Source of the DNA: Pelargonium nanum
Taxonomy: Eukaryota; Streptophyta; Magnoliopsida; Geraniales; Geraniaceae
Direction of reading: 5' to 3'
Length of the DNA: 23,787 bases
Assembly: GCA_036897485.1 (NCBI GenBank)
Contig: JAYMTF010001381.1
Coordinates: forward strand, 1 to 23,787
Shown here: in pieces, positions 9,150-18,165 of the stretch
Layout: every line of letters begins with the position of its first letter
How positions within the stretch are numbered: the stretch's first letter is position 1
Program-made: the position numbers and the translations under genes
Notes under the pieces: generated by a model
The model's database searches: none
The model's input: only the letters and a program-made list of their open reading frames with translations
Told to the model about the DNA's origin: nothing

Positions 9150-10088
9150 ATGGTATTTTCATCACTCTTTTCGTCTTCATATTGATCTCACTGAAATTAA
9201 TGTTGCCGTTATTTCATCTGTTTCTGTTTGGATCTGATCTGCAATTTTTTGTTTTTGTTTTTGTTTTCGAATTCATCTTTTATGAATCTTTCGTGCTGTG
9301 AATGTTCATGTTTAGTTTCTATGGCTCATTTTTGAATTCAGCTTGGATGATAATGCATTTAGATCTAAAACGCGACTCATACATTAGCGTCGTATTTGAT
9401 CGTGCTAAAATTGAACACTGTTTTAGGTGGTAATTAATAGTTAATTCGCGTGTTCAATTTCGTTTCAGAAATGTTGAAATTGTTTAATTTCCATATTAGA
9501 ATTGCAGATTTGAATCAATCAGTTTCATGCATTTGAGCGTTAACAATATGTTGTTCTCTTACTGCACTTTTAATCTTTTATAGTCATTACTGTCTGCTGA
9601 TTGTTTTATAAATCCATTTGTTTTGGTGCTGCTCTTGGTTTCATCTTGTCCCATATAATTGTTTATATATATATATATGTTGGTCTTTTTTGTAGACAAC
9701 GTCAAGGCGTCTTGCAGATAGGAAGGTGTACAAGTTTGAGAAGAACATCACAAAGAGAGGAGCAGTGCCTGAGACAACCACTAAAAAGGGAAAGGAGTAT
9801 CCTGTTGGCCCTGTTCTGCTCGGGTTCTTCATCTTTGTTGTAATTGGATCATGTAAGCCTCTCTCCATGTTTCCTTAATTCCATATTCATTGTGTTTATC
9901 TAGTCATTAACACACTTCTATTTCCCGGTTGCCTCTTTTTACTGATGGGATCGAAGCCATACTTTGTAAACCAAGATTAAAATTTAGTTTCTTATTCTCA
10001 TTTACATGATTTACTGATGGCATTCTTTATCTCTGTGACAGCTCTGTTTCAGATAATAAGGACGGCAACAAGTGGCGGCATGGCTTAA
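9150..10088 (+). CDS. RAMP4: RAMP4/SERP-type stress-associated ER membrane protein
   Basis: Complete gene, 68 residues, three coding exons: 9150-9152, 9696-9852 and 10042-10088 (TAA). Splice sites are ATG|GTATTT, TTTTGTAG|ACAACG, CAT|GTAAGC and GTGACAG|CTCTG. The protein starts M|TTSRRLADRKV and ends FQIIRTATSGGMA. It has a basic cytosolic N-terminal half with KNITKRGAVPETT, then one C-terminal hydrophobic segment at about residues 39-57 (PVGPVLLGFFIFVVIGSS), the layout of a tail-anchored ER protein. RAMP4/SERP1 binds the Sec61 translocon and ribosome, helps membrane-protein glycosylation and stability, and is induced by ER stress. The length equals that of plant relatives. The first coding exon holds only the start codon, so automated prediction may miss it. 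The gene is convergent with the LCR-like gene. Confidence 0.93.
9153..9695 (+). other. Intron 1 of the RAMP4 gene
   Basis: This 543-base intron starts directly after the ATG. It is T-rich, with a TTTTGTTTTTGTTTTTG stretch at about 9247-9267 and a short (TA)n run at about 9664-9678 before the acceptor. T-rich first introns close to the start often raise expression in plants. The open frame at 9601-9843 is a shadow that spans the intron and exon 2. Confidence 0.75.
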
Positions 10089-10242
10089 CTGTAAACACTG
10101 ATCTTGATCTTGATCTTGAGTGATGGCAGCAGATAGCTTCATGTTGTCTCATATACTTATTTCTTCTGTTAGCCTGTAGCAAACTTATAGTATTACACTT
10201 ACTAGATCAGTGATACACATGTGAAGAACTCTTGATAATCTG

Positions 10243-10248
10243 AATAAA
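10243..10248 (+). terminator. Polyadenylation signal of the RAMP4 gene
   Basis: AATAAA occurs 155 bases after the stop codon, followed by T- and TG-rich sequence (TCTTGTGCTGTTTTTTATT), as expected near a plant poly(A) site. The 3' end would be around 10260-10300. Confidence 0.55.
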
Positions 10249-10454
10249 AGACACTCTGTCTTGTGCTGTTTTTTATTCCATCTTTTGTCTTGTTTTATAC
10301 TTGAATAGTTGAATCTTATACATTAGTACACATATGGAATAACCTTTCTCCTACCTATGTTCTTCAAGATCTAAAGTAATTGGGTTTCGGGATTCAATTG
10401 CAGGACTGGGAAGCATGATTACCTTGTATATATAACCCAAAGTCTTCTTTAATT

Positions 10455-10567
10455 ATCGTGTTAAACGTGTCATGTTTGTGTTGGGTTGTGCGGCAAGATT
10501 ACTATACATATCGTGTTTGTGGTCAGTTGTACAACTCAAACAATTTTCAACACGACACGAGTGTAAT
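10455..10567. repeat. Degenerate cgtgtcgtg-type repeat between convergent genes
   Basis: The stretch contains repeated CGTGTT/CGTGTC words on one side (about 10458-10485) and the complementary AACACGACACGAG on the other (about 10548-10561). Such interspersed remnants are frequent in plant genomes. It sits in the short gap between the 3' ends of the RAMP4 and LCR-like genes. Family and boundaries are not known. Confidence 0.35.
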
Positions 10568-10610
10568 GTAGTTAGACTGAAGGAGGGTTGGTTTTTCTGA
10601 AAGCGATCAC

Positions 10611-10616
10611 TTTATT
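10611..10616 (-). terminator. Polyadenylation signal of the LCR-like gene
   Basis: TTTATT on the plus strand reads AATAAA on the minus strand, about 300 bases after the LCR stop codon at 10917-10919. This is a usual plant 3' UTR length. The poly(A) site would lie slightly below 10600, so the two convergent transcripts probably do not overlap. Confidence 0.45.
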
Positions 10617-10916
10617 TATGTGCTTTTCGTTTGTGCTGTACGAAAAGATAGAATGAAAATTCATGTACTCAAGTTCACTCACCTGGTTGAGAAACATAAA
10701 ATTCAATAGCCTTCTAAATTCAAGGTTATTTGTGCAAGTTTGTACATGACAAGGAAGTTAAAACATCATAAATCCCATGGTAAACCATGAACTTCAATAA
10801 AACAAATAAAGAACTAGCAGCAAAAGCTTGCAGCTAACTAAGCATGAAGCAGTACCGAGCCGAAAACTCCCACCTCCGGCAAGTCAATTCTGCTGGAAAT
10901 ATGAATGGAAGCTGAA

Positions 10917-13900
10917 TCAAGCTGTAGCAGTCAAGCACGGGTAAAAGGCGGTGCCACAAGCTATCCACTGCCGCTTTCTGCCACGAGGCACCATGCACCC
11001 TGGAACCTTGAGCCATTCCCTGCTCAGTACATTGTAAGTAACTAGTCGATTCATCTGTCTCGATCTCAATGACAACATGAGCAAACCTTTGTTGCCCAAG
11101 CATGTCATCCTAACGTGCTTTCCGTAAAACTCCAAGCACCATATGTTTGGCATTCTGTCAACCTCCTTCCACAAGAGTGTCATCTTTTGCAGCTCCCATA
11201 TGCACACACACGTGGCAGCATTCTTTGTGAGCAATCCCACTAGCATGATCCGCCCCCCACTCTCTGCAAGAGTGTAATCAGTAAGGTGCAGAGGGACCGG
11301 GATTATATACTGCTTCCAGACCCCAGTATCCATATTGTAGGATAAAACTCCTTCTGGATCGGAACGCATGAAATAGAGTTTGTTCTCTATGGAAACTGCC
11401 TGTGACCGGAAGTTCAGTGATAGTGGCAGCTTAATACTAGATGGCATGCTTCCTGGACGGATCCAAGAGTTTTTCATTGAGTCGTAAACTTCATATTCAC
11501 CATCACAACCCACCCAAAGAATCTTGTAGCCCCCACTGGTGTACTTCCCGTTCAGAGTCATCCCCACAGCAACACGGGACCAGACCCTCACTGACCTTGC
11601 TGGCAACTCCCTGAAAGTTTGGGTCAGAGGGTTGCATACGAAGAAATTTCTGTGACCGATATCCAAAAAGCACACCAGGCCACCTGCTGAAGCTACTGGC
11701 AAGACAATCATCTTTGTGGGCAAGCAAGAAACGGTAGGGTGGTGCCATTTTTTTGAGGAAGGGTCATACATGGCTCCAGAGTTCACATTTTCATGAGTAA
11801 TGGTGAAAAACCAGGGACTGGTTTGTGGGACTTGGGCACAGTGCTGAGAGAAGCTTTGAGAATTTAGCATAGAATTCCATTCCCTGCAAACTGAACGAAA
11901 GCGAAAAAATGTAGCAATGGGAAGCCTTGCAATGACAGCTTCAAAAAGGTCTTCAGGGAACTCTTTCCATATCTGCTGATCCATAACCTCAGCTGTGGTT
12001 GTAGTTCCAGATAATTTCCCTCGGTTTCGATCTTTTCTAGATTTTTTCATGGGTGGAGGCTTGTATGGTTCCATTGACTTTACACTTCCAGATTTACCAG
12101 CTGCCATTACTAGACTGTAGTAATCATCCGCAGAGCCCTCGTCAATGTTGAGGAAGCACCATCTGTGCAAAATGTGACCCGTGTCATTCATATAATCCCT
12201 ACATAAATATGTTGCACTTATTCTCACATTGAAAGCCGGTCACAATAGTAAAAGAGCAAAATAGGGCATTAGCGACAATAAAAGCATGAATCACATGTGT
12301 TATGCATTGCAAAATAATAGTATAGAGTTTAAAAATATAATTAATTATAGCATAAGAACTAACTTCAACAACAAGAACAATCGGAATTAGAACATCAAAT
12401 TTAGGTTTACACAGCTAATATCTTAACTTTCACCAACTAAACAATGAGAGGAAATCACATCAACATGTCTCAGCCTCCTCATTTTACTAAAGAACCCAGC
12501 AACAGCTATGCAAGAAAATTGTGTGGAAACTAAAGAATCAAGAGTAAATGCTTGCATAGCTTCAAGAAAGGAGAACTAACATGTGTTACAGTTGATCAGG
12601 AAATGATGTTAGTGTAGCTTGAATAAAACAAATGTTCTATTAGATCAGTTTTACAGCATTGAGATTTTTTGTGTATCTTTCAGTGATTTAAAGGAATTGT
12701 CAAGCATGGTAAATTGTCATTTCATTAAAGCAAAGTTTAATGCCTTAATAAAAAAGGCAAACAAACTTAAAAGGAAAGATAGAAAGGTGACATAGAGTCA
12801 TCGACCACATCATCACCTATGAAAATAATAATAATGGAGGTAGAACAACTACATCCACAATTTAGCAGAATCATGTGTAGCAACTTTATTAGGAACAATC
12901 ATCAAATTTGAGCGCCAAAACTTGGACGTAGTCACTTGGTGGAAGAAGAAAGTTTGACCACTGTGAAACGCAAAGCTTACATGCATGTGGGAACCAAAAT
13001 GTACGAAAAATTAGAAGGTAAACAATTAACTTAGACAATAGCATGTCCAAACATATAGTAATAAGCATGCACACTAAAAGAAACTTACAAGAAAGCATTA
13101 CAAAATCAGGTGAGAAGATTTAGAATTGTTGATGAAACACATGAATAATACATATCACTAGCTCAATACTAAAATCACAATGATACAAATATTCGTTTCA
13201 TTATGATGATGACTGAAATCAAGTAATATTACAGGAAAACTAGTGCCTAATCTCTCGACTTTTTTTCTATAGGATGGTGACCACAATAGGATATAAAAAA
13301 AGCATTAAAGCAAGTGTTTGTTAGTTTACTAAAATCAAACTTGATGAGACTAACCATCTTGAGAAACAGCATGTATGTTTCCATAAACCATTTTCAACTA
13401 ACAAACAACAAACAAAAGAAAGTGCACCACTGCACCAGTAACCAAGAGCCTACTGAGTGTTGTCTATGCTTGCGATCATGTTTCCCAAGTATAGCTTGAA
13501 CTGAGCCTCAATAATTTATTCAGTCTTAGTGACAACCCCAAAGTTTTTTTCTCCTGTTGTAGATCATGTAATTATTAATGAACACCTTACAAGCCTCCTT
13601 CATTATAAGAGTTTCTTAACTTTTGGGGTCAAAATGACAGATAACTGTGCTACTTAAAGAAACGAATGAGTATGTCCTTGAGTAAAGTAGTTATAGAGAT
13701 AAAATGAGGTTATAAATGTTCAAAACCAAATTAGGAAGTTGTATTGGCAACATTAATGAGCAATCCTCCAAATCTTCAAAAGATGGGTATAGAATTGAGC
13801 ATTACACACCAGCCAAATAAGTACCAGTGTAGAAAATTGGAGAAAATGAAACAGCCCCAAACAACAAAAGCAGCAAAAAGCCAAAAACACAAGAAGAAGC

Positions 13901-14393
13901 AAATTCACAAAGTACTGAAACTATCATCAAAACACCATCACACAGAGAGCTTAATTTATAAGAAACAACAATGACACGCCATTCAATTACAATGCAAACA
14001 ACACTGAAGGTGATGACAAGAACAGAGATAGAACAACACAAAAACAAACAAGCAAACAAACAATTCAATACCTAAAGCCCCATAATTCACAAAATAGTAA
14101 TGAAATCAGGAAACCTAACAAGAAAATGAACAAAAAGCCACCAGGTTCGACGAAGAAGAGACGAAAATGTTAGGTCCGAGAGCACAATCAATGAGTTAAG
14201 GAGCAATTTCGAATTAAGAAGCTGAAAGAGATCCAGAGAGAAGAAGAGACCTGTCGCGGGGGTGAAAGTGGTGGAGCAGCTGCGAGGGCGGTGGCTGAGG
14301 TTGGTGTTGATGTTGATGTTGAGGAGGAGGAGAGAGTTCCAAGAGCTCTTGAAGCTGACCGATGAGCTGCCTGAGCATGGCCAATCCTTCCAT
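10917..14393 (-). CDS. LCR: F-box/kelch protein LCR (LEAF CURLING RESPONSIVENESS type), miR394 target
   Basis: Complete, two coding exons: 14393-14251 (starts MEGLAMLRQLIGQLQELLEL) and 12162-10917. The codon AG|A (R48) spans the junction. Donor CGACAG|GTCTCT, acceptor TTTTGCACAG|ATGG. Product 462 residues, close to the roughly 467 of Arabidopsis LCR. Order: a Gln/His/Pro-rich segment (21-46), a basic patch KKSRKDRNRGK (about 87-97, possible nuclear signal), an F-box (about 112-150, FPEDLFEAVIARLPIATFFRF), then a kelch/galactose-oxidase-like domain to the C-terminus (IACGTAFYPCLTATA). It should be the substrate receptor of an SCF ubiquitin ligase. In Arabidopsis, miR394 represses LCR to keep shoot stem cell competence and normal leaf shape. 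The start is the first in-frame ATG, because the open frame before it has only non-ATG codons. The second exon taken alone lacks an ATG start, so the distant first exon is needed. Confidence 0.92.
11147..11166 (-). promoter_or_regulatory. miR394 target site in the LCR coding sequence
   Basis: The plus strand here equals mature miR394 (TTGGCATTCTGTCCACCTCC) except for one base, A for C at miRNA position 14. The minus-strand mRNA would therefore pair at 19 of 20 positions, including the seed and positions 10-11 where slicing occurs. It encodes K380 to N387 (EVDRMP). The same position-14 mismatch is, from memory, present in the Arabidopsis LCR site. Strong evidence that miR394 control is conserved. 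Confidence 0.93.
12163..14250 (-). other. Large intron of the LCR-like gene
   Basis: 2,088 bases, AT-rich, with no recognised gene on either strand. Open frames at 12889-13098, 13314-13499, 13744-13974 and 13802-14068 have irregular or Lys/Gln-rich low-complexity composition and no domain. A second acceptor, TTTATGTAG at 12199, lies 36 bases upstream of the preferred one and is in the same phase. Confidence 0.7.
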
Positions 14394-14423
14394 GCCCCGG
14401 AGGGGCCAGAACTTAGAGGAGCT

Positions 14424-14449
14424 CCACCGCCGCCGCCGCCTCCTCCGCC
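14424..14449 (-). promoter_or_regulatory. (GGN)9 tract in the LCR 5' UTR
   Basis: On the minus strand nine GG pairs are each separated by one base, ending 31 bases before the LCR start codon. An RNA with four or more closely spaced GG tracts can form two-layer G-quadruplexes, which can slow translation initiation. On the plus strand the same triplets make shadow frames rich in proline or arginine. The sequence is plain; the RNA structure is inferred. Confidence 0.5.
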
Positions 14450-14528
14450 GGAGAAATGAGAGCAACCACCGTTGTTGTTTTCCAATTCCTTCCCCAAACC
14501 AAACCCAAAAAAGAAACCCACAGGACTT

Positions 14529-14546
14529 TCTCTCTCTCTCTCTCTC
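14529..14546. repeat. (TC)9 microsatellite, GA-rich leader of the LCR gene
   Basis: Nine TC units within a longer pyrimidine-rich stretch (about 14526-14570). On the minus strand this is a GA repeat located about 135-155 bases before the LCR ATG. GAGA repeats near plant start sites are bound by BPC factors, and the repeat probably lies in the 5' UTR or core promoter. Confidence 0.6.
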
Positions 14547-14664
14547 CTCTTTGCTCTTTGTCTCTGGTTATTAGAGCCACCCAGTCATCTTTTTACACGT
14601 CAGCTGTCCCTTCCATAATTATACTGAGACCCGCACGCAACTTTCTCATTATACACATTATATT

Positions 14665-14928
14665 AAAATTAAATCACCGTTACCACCAAGCGCGTGGGTT
14701 AACTGATAAAAAGTTGTTACAGCTTAACCTGAGCTCTCGAGTTCGAGTTTTAGGGAATGCAGCAGCGTTAAAATTTGGTAGGGAGATTTTTGCCGCCCTT
14801 GTGGTCCTACCCGGCTCGAATGAGGATTAGTCTGAGCGTGGTAAAACGGCTTAAAGCTGTCAACCGCTAGTGTGCGGGCCCGCTCGGAAACCTCATGGTT
14901 TAGACAAAAAAAAAATTAAATCACCGTT
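14665..14928 (+). mobile_element. tRNA-derived SINE, copy 1, with target-site duplication
   Basis: A body of about 230 bases (14682-14911) flanked by a perfect 17-bp target-site duplication, AAAATTAAATCACCGTT, at 14665-14681 and 14912-14928. The body begins ACCACCAAGCGCGTGGGT. It has tRNA-like internal promoter boxes (A-box-like TGGGTTAACTGA at about 14697-14708, B-box-like AGTTCGAGTTT at about 14740) and ends in TTTAGAC plus an A-run. This is the structure of a SINE moved by LINE reverse transcriptase. It lies about 290 bases upstream of the LCR ATG. The perfect duplication suggests an insertion that is not very old. Confidence 0.88.
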
Positions 14929-15090
14929 GTTGATAATTTACTTTTACCGTCCTTTTCCGCTTTTGCCCCTCCTCTTTAATGGGTCCGGCTGAGTTGGGTC
15001 TCACTATTTAGTGTTTGTTTGGCAACTATTGCAAAAATGTTATCAAGTAAAAAGAGATAAAACGAACTTTAGTATCTAAAGACATTTTAA

Positions 15091-15429
15091 GGTAGCGTTC
15101 GTTTAAGAAATTTTAATTAAATTTCAAGGAATTAAGGACATGTTGGGTATTATAAATTTATAACTATTGTATTCGTTTAACTTTTTAGAAGGGTATGTTT
15201 GTAATTAAAAAAAATTCTCTTTCCTAAGATTAGTTAAATAAATCCAAAATCTTAGGAATTGAAATACCATGGTTGAGGTGTTATTTCAATTCCTAAGATT
15301 TTGAATTATTGAAATGATGGGAATTTGTGGACCCCACAAATTGAGGGTTTAAATTGGGTATTCAAATGTACGGAAAGTAAATTCTAACTATTTTAATTAA
15401 GTTAAAAAAGAAATTAAACGAACACTACC
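15091..15429. mobile_element. PIF/Harbinger (Tourist)-like MITE
   Basis: 339 bp. The left end GGTAGCGTTCGTTTAA and the reverse complement of the right end, GGTAGTGTTCGTTTAA, match at 15 of 16 bases. TAA flanks both sides (15088-15090 and 15430-15432), the 3-bp duplication typical of PIF/Harbinger. No transposase is encoded. The centre contains a perfect 21-bp inverted repeat, described separately. Confidence 0.85.
15246..15302. repeat. Perfect 21-bp hairpin in the centre of the MITE
   Basis: The left arm at 15246-15266 is exactly complementary to the right arm at 15282-15302, with a 15-base loop. Transcription through it would give a stable stem of the kind that feeds small RNA production. 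It is probably a result of the element's own structure. Confidence 0.75.
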
Positions 15430-15432
15430 TAA

Positions 15433-16119
15433 GTATTGTTTGGTAATATTTAATGTGAAAGAGAGGTCTGGTCACGGTGACTCCCTTTGAGAGGAGGAAC
15501 CCATTCTCTTGAAATTACGGTGCTATTTTGTCGAGTTTTTTTAGAAAGAGTTGTCTCGTGCCCATAATCACCATGAGTATGAAAAGATATACTTGAGAGA
15601 ACGTGGACGACCATAAAAAATAAAGACAAGTGAACCATAAAACATGACTGACGTCGACCATTAAACTGAAAACATAGAATATATGGTTGACCATCGAACA
15701 TATGTTTACGTCGATTGTCTTCTTCTTGATTAACTTGTTTTCAACACTGGACAAATGATAGTCTTTTTTTCGTTCACATAACAAGACAATTAACTTCTAA
15801 TAATGTTGTAATGATTGAGAGGTGATAAATAAATTTAACAAAAAGAAGGTTTCAATAGTAAAGATTGAAGTTGAAAATTAGATTCCACAGGAGTTGTGGA
15901 TGATTTTTATTTTTTTGCCTAATTTTTTTTGTCAAACATAATAGCTTTTGAGACTAACCCCAAAAAAATTTGCAGAAGGTTTGATAGAGATCCTTAAAAA
16001 GGCCTTAATATAGATTTGTTTCATCTATACCTACATTTGATTAGACAAAACTTGGTTATTGAATAAGTATAATTATACATGATTGAATTTATTTATCGTT
16101 AATGACATTTTTGTGTGTG
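15433..16119. other. Intergenic DNA between MITE and second SINE
   Basis: AT-rich with no recognised gene. The overlapping minus-strand frames at 15450-15701 and 15515-15784 have irregular composition and no domain. No repeat structure was noticed. Confidence 0.5.
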
Positions 16120-16371
16120 AAAAAAGTTACTATTACCACCAAGCGCGTGGGTCAACTGGTAGGGGTTGTTCCAACTTAACCTGAGATTTCGAGTTCGAGT
16201 CTCAGGGAATGCAGCTGCGTTAAAACTTGGTAGGGAGAGCTTTGCCGCCCTTGTGGTCCTACCTGACTTGAATGGGGATTAGTCTGAGTGTGGTAGAACG
16301 GCTTAAAAGTGTCAACCGCTAGTTTGCGGGCCTACTCAAGAACCTCTTGGTTTAGACAAAAAAAAGTTACT
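16120..16371 (+). mobile_element. tRNA-derived SINE, copy 2, same family as copy 1
   Basis: The body at about 16132-16359 is collinear with copy 1, with scattered substitutions. It is flanked by a 12-bp target-site duplication, AAAAAAGTTACT, at 16120-16131 and 16360-16371. The A-box-like TGGGTCAACTGG (about 16149-16160) and B-box-like AGTTCGAGTCT (16192-16202) are better preserved than in copy 1. It ends in TTTAGAC plus an A-run. Both copies point in the plus direction. I could not assign it to a named plant SINE family. The TTGTGGTCC word in the body is also found in Au-type SINEs, but the tails differ. Confidence 0.88.
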
Positions 16372-16499
16372 TATTTGGTTGGTTTTAAACCCACTTGCCT
16401 TCATTTGAAAAGTTGGAAGGGTAATAGAGTAAAATGATGGCAAAAAAAGAAGAAGCAAAGACTAAATTTGGAAAATAATTCGAAGCTAAAAAGTCGAAT

Positions 16500-16620
16500 A
16501 TTTGACGTGTCTGGAAATCCACGTGTGTGGCGTGATGGGTCCCACAGTGAAAGAGATCCAACGGCTCACGCTACATCTTATATTCCACGCACACCGCATG
16601 ATTGCCCCCCACCCACTTTT
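16500..16620. promoter_or_regulatory. GC-richer island with a G-box, no gene attached
   Basis: Within AT-rich DNA this stretch holds GACGTG (about 16504), a G-box CACGTG (16520-16525), the palindrome TGGGTCCCA, and ATCCAACGGCTCACG, a word often seen in plant proximal promoters. No coding frame with recognisable content follows on either side. It could be a distal promoter element of the LCR gene, about 2 kb away, or the promoter of an unrecognised transcript. Confidence 0.3.
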
Positions 16621-18165
16621 ATCTTTTATTCCATTCCATGGATGAATATTAATTTTGAAAATTGAAGGATATAATGTTAGGTAAATTTGTGAGTTTAAAA
16701 TATTATAAAATATATTTGTATAAAATAACGTGTTAATTAATAAAACGTAGTTGTATTTACAATATACTAGCATACAATATGACTTATAAATTAAAAGTTT
16801 TGCGCTGAATGTATGTCTGATTGTTACTCATTGAATTTTAATTTTAAAGTATATAGTTTAAAATTTATATATTTCAAATAGATTTTCACGATATTTGTAC
16901 ATAAAATTTGTATGAAATGTAAGACTCTATTATTTTTTAAGGGTGACAATTCTGATTTTGAATATGATAGGATCAGACTTAGATCGGTAAAGAACAATAT
17001 GAATATTATTCGAAAAAAGTTTGGATCGAATCAGACAAATTTCAATAATTTAACGTAAAATAAACATATTTCCCAGTTCAATCTAATCACGTTCTCAATT
17101 CGAATTAATCAAATCAGATCGGATCGAACTTAAATTAGAGTAAATTACATTGTACTTGAAAATTGACAACTCTATACAATGATGATTTTGTTAGAATTAC
17201 GGAAGTAGCTACAAGTTGATGCCTCCTTTTCTCCGGTTTGTAATGATTATTCATTATTATGATTATTCCATTCCATCTCTTCCTCCTATTTTCTTTCTCT
17301 TTTTTATTAAATAAAGATTCAATTACTTGTCATGTTGTTTTGTGCTACTGCTATTTCTGTTAATAAAATTGGTGGAATATTTTGATGAATTAGAATGTGT
17401 TTTTCGCTTTATTAATTCTCTTGCTTTAGGTTCTTTTAATAGTTATTTCAGGGAATATGTTTACAATAATTGTCCAAACTTTTGATTGCACATCTCAATC
17501 TATACATTTTGATCTCTTTATACATACAATACATATCAAAGAGTATAAATAAAAAAATTTGTTTAGTTTATGCTAAATTACCAACGAGTATGCTGCAATT
17601 TATATAAAAATAAAGATTTAAAGAACATGTTCGCTTTCACAAAAGTAAATTTATTGAGTTGTCACATGTTCGTTGAATTGACTCATATTCTTTGTTATAT
17701 ATATAATATATAATATTATATATTTTTTCAATGATAATATAAAAGTTTTACTCGCTAAATTAAGTTGTGTCGAATAAATATATAAATTTTATCTCATAAA
17801 AGAAATGTTGTTTCTAAAATGGTGTAAGTTGAGCGAAAAAAATGGAAGTAGTAACCAGCAACCTTATGTAACAGCACAATCATTGTATTGGTGGTGACAA
17901 AGATGGGTTAGCTTCAACTATGTTCGAAATAATTCATGAGGGAGAACACGTACAATTCAAGAAATACAATTGATGCATAATAGATATCACGAGTTCAATC
18001 ATGAATACTAAGAAAAAGTAGACATGAATAGAGTTAACAATTTGAATATGTGGACGCTCAAAATCTGTCCGACTTTTCGATCCGACTACGACTCAATACC
18101 TTCCTCGTTTTAAAACTAAAATTCGATTTGATATCCGATCAAACGTTTAAGACAAAGACATCTAC
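16621..18165. other. AT-rich intergenic DNA
   Basis: No gene was recognised. It includes simple AT-rich stretches (for example about 17696-17730, with alternating TA runs) and a degenerate interspersed sequence at about 16940-17150 starting GGGTGACAA with repeated GATCGGA/TCGAAT words. Nothing else is supported. Confidence 0.5.

Noticed and set aside
10917..12227. Single-exon reading of the F-box gene starting in the sequence before 12162
   Set aside because: The frame before the acceptor begins with GTG rather than ATG, and a phase-compatible first exon with ATG, MLRQLIGQLQELLEL and a good donor lies at 14251-14393.
14214..14521. Arg-rich and Gly-rich frames around the CCG/CGG triplets (both strands), as possible basic or glycine-rich proteins
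   Set aside because: They arise from the (GGN)9 tract and begin at non-ATG codons. One shares the LCR exon 1 frame, where the first real ATG is at 14393.
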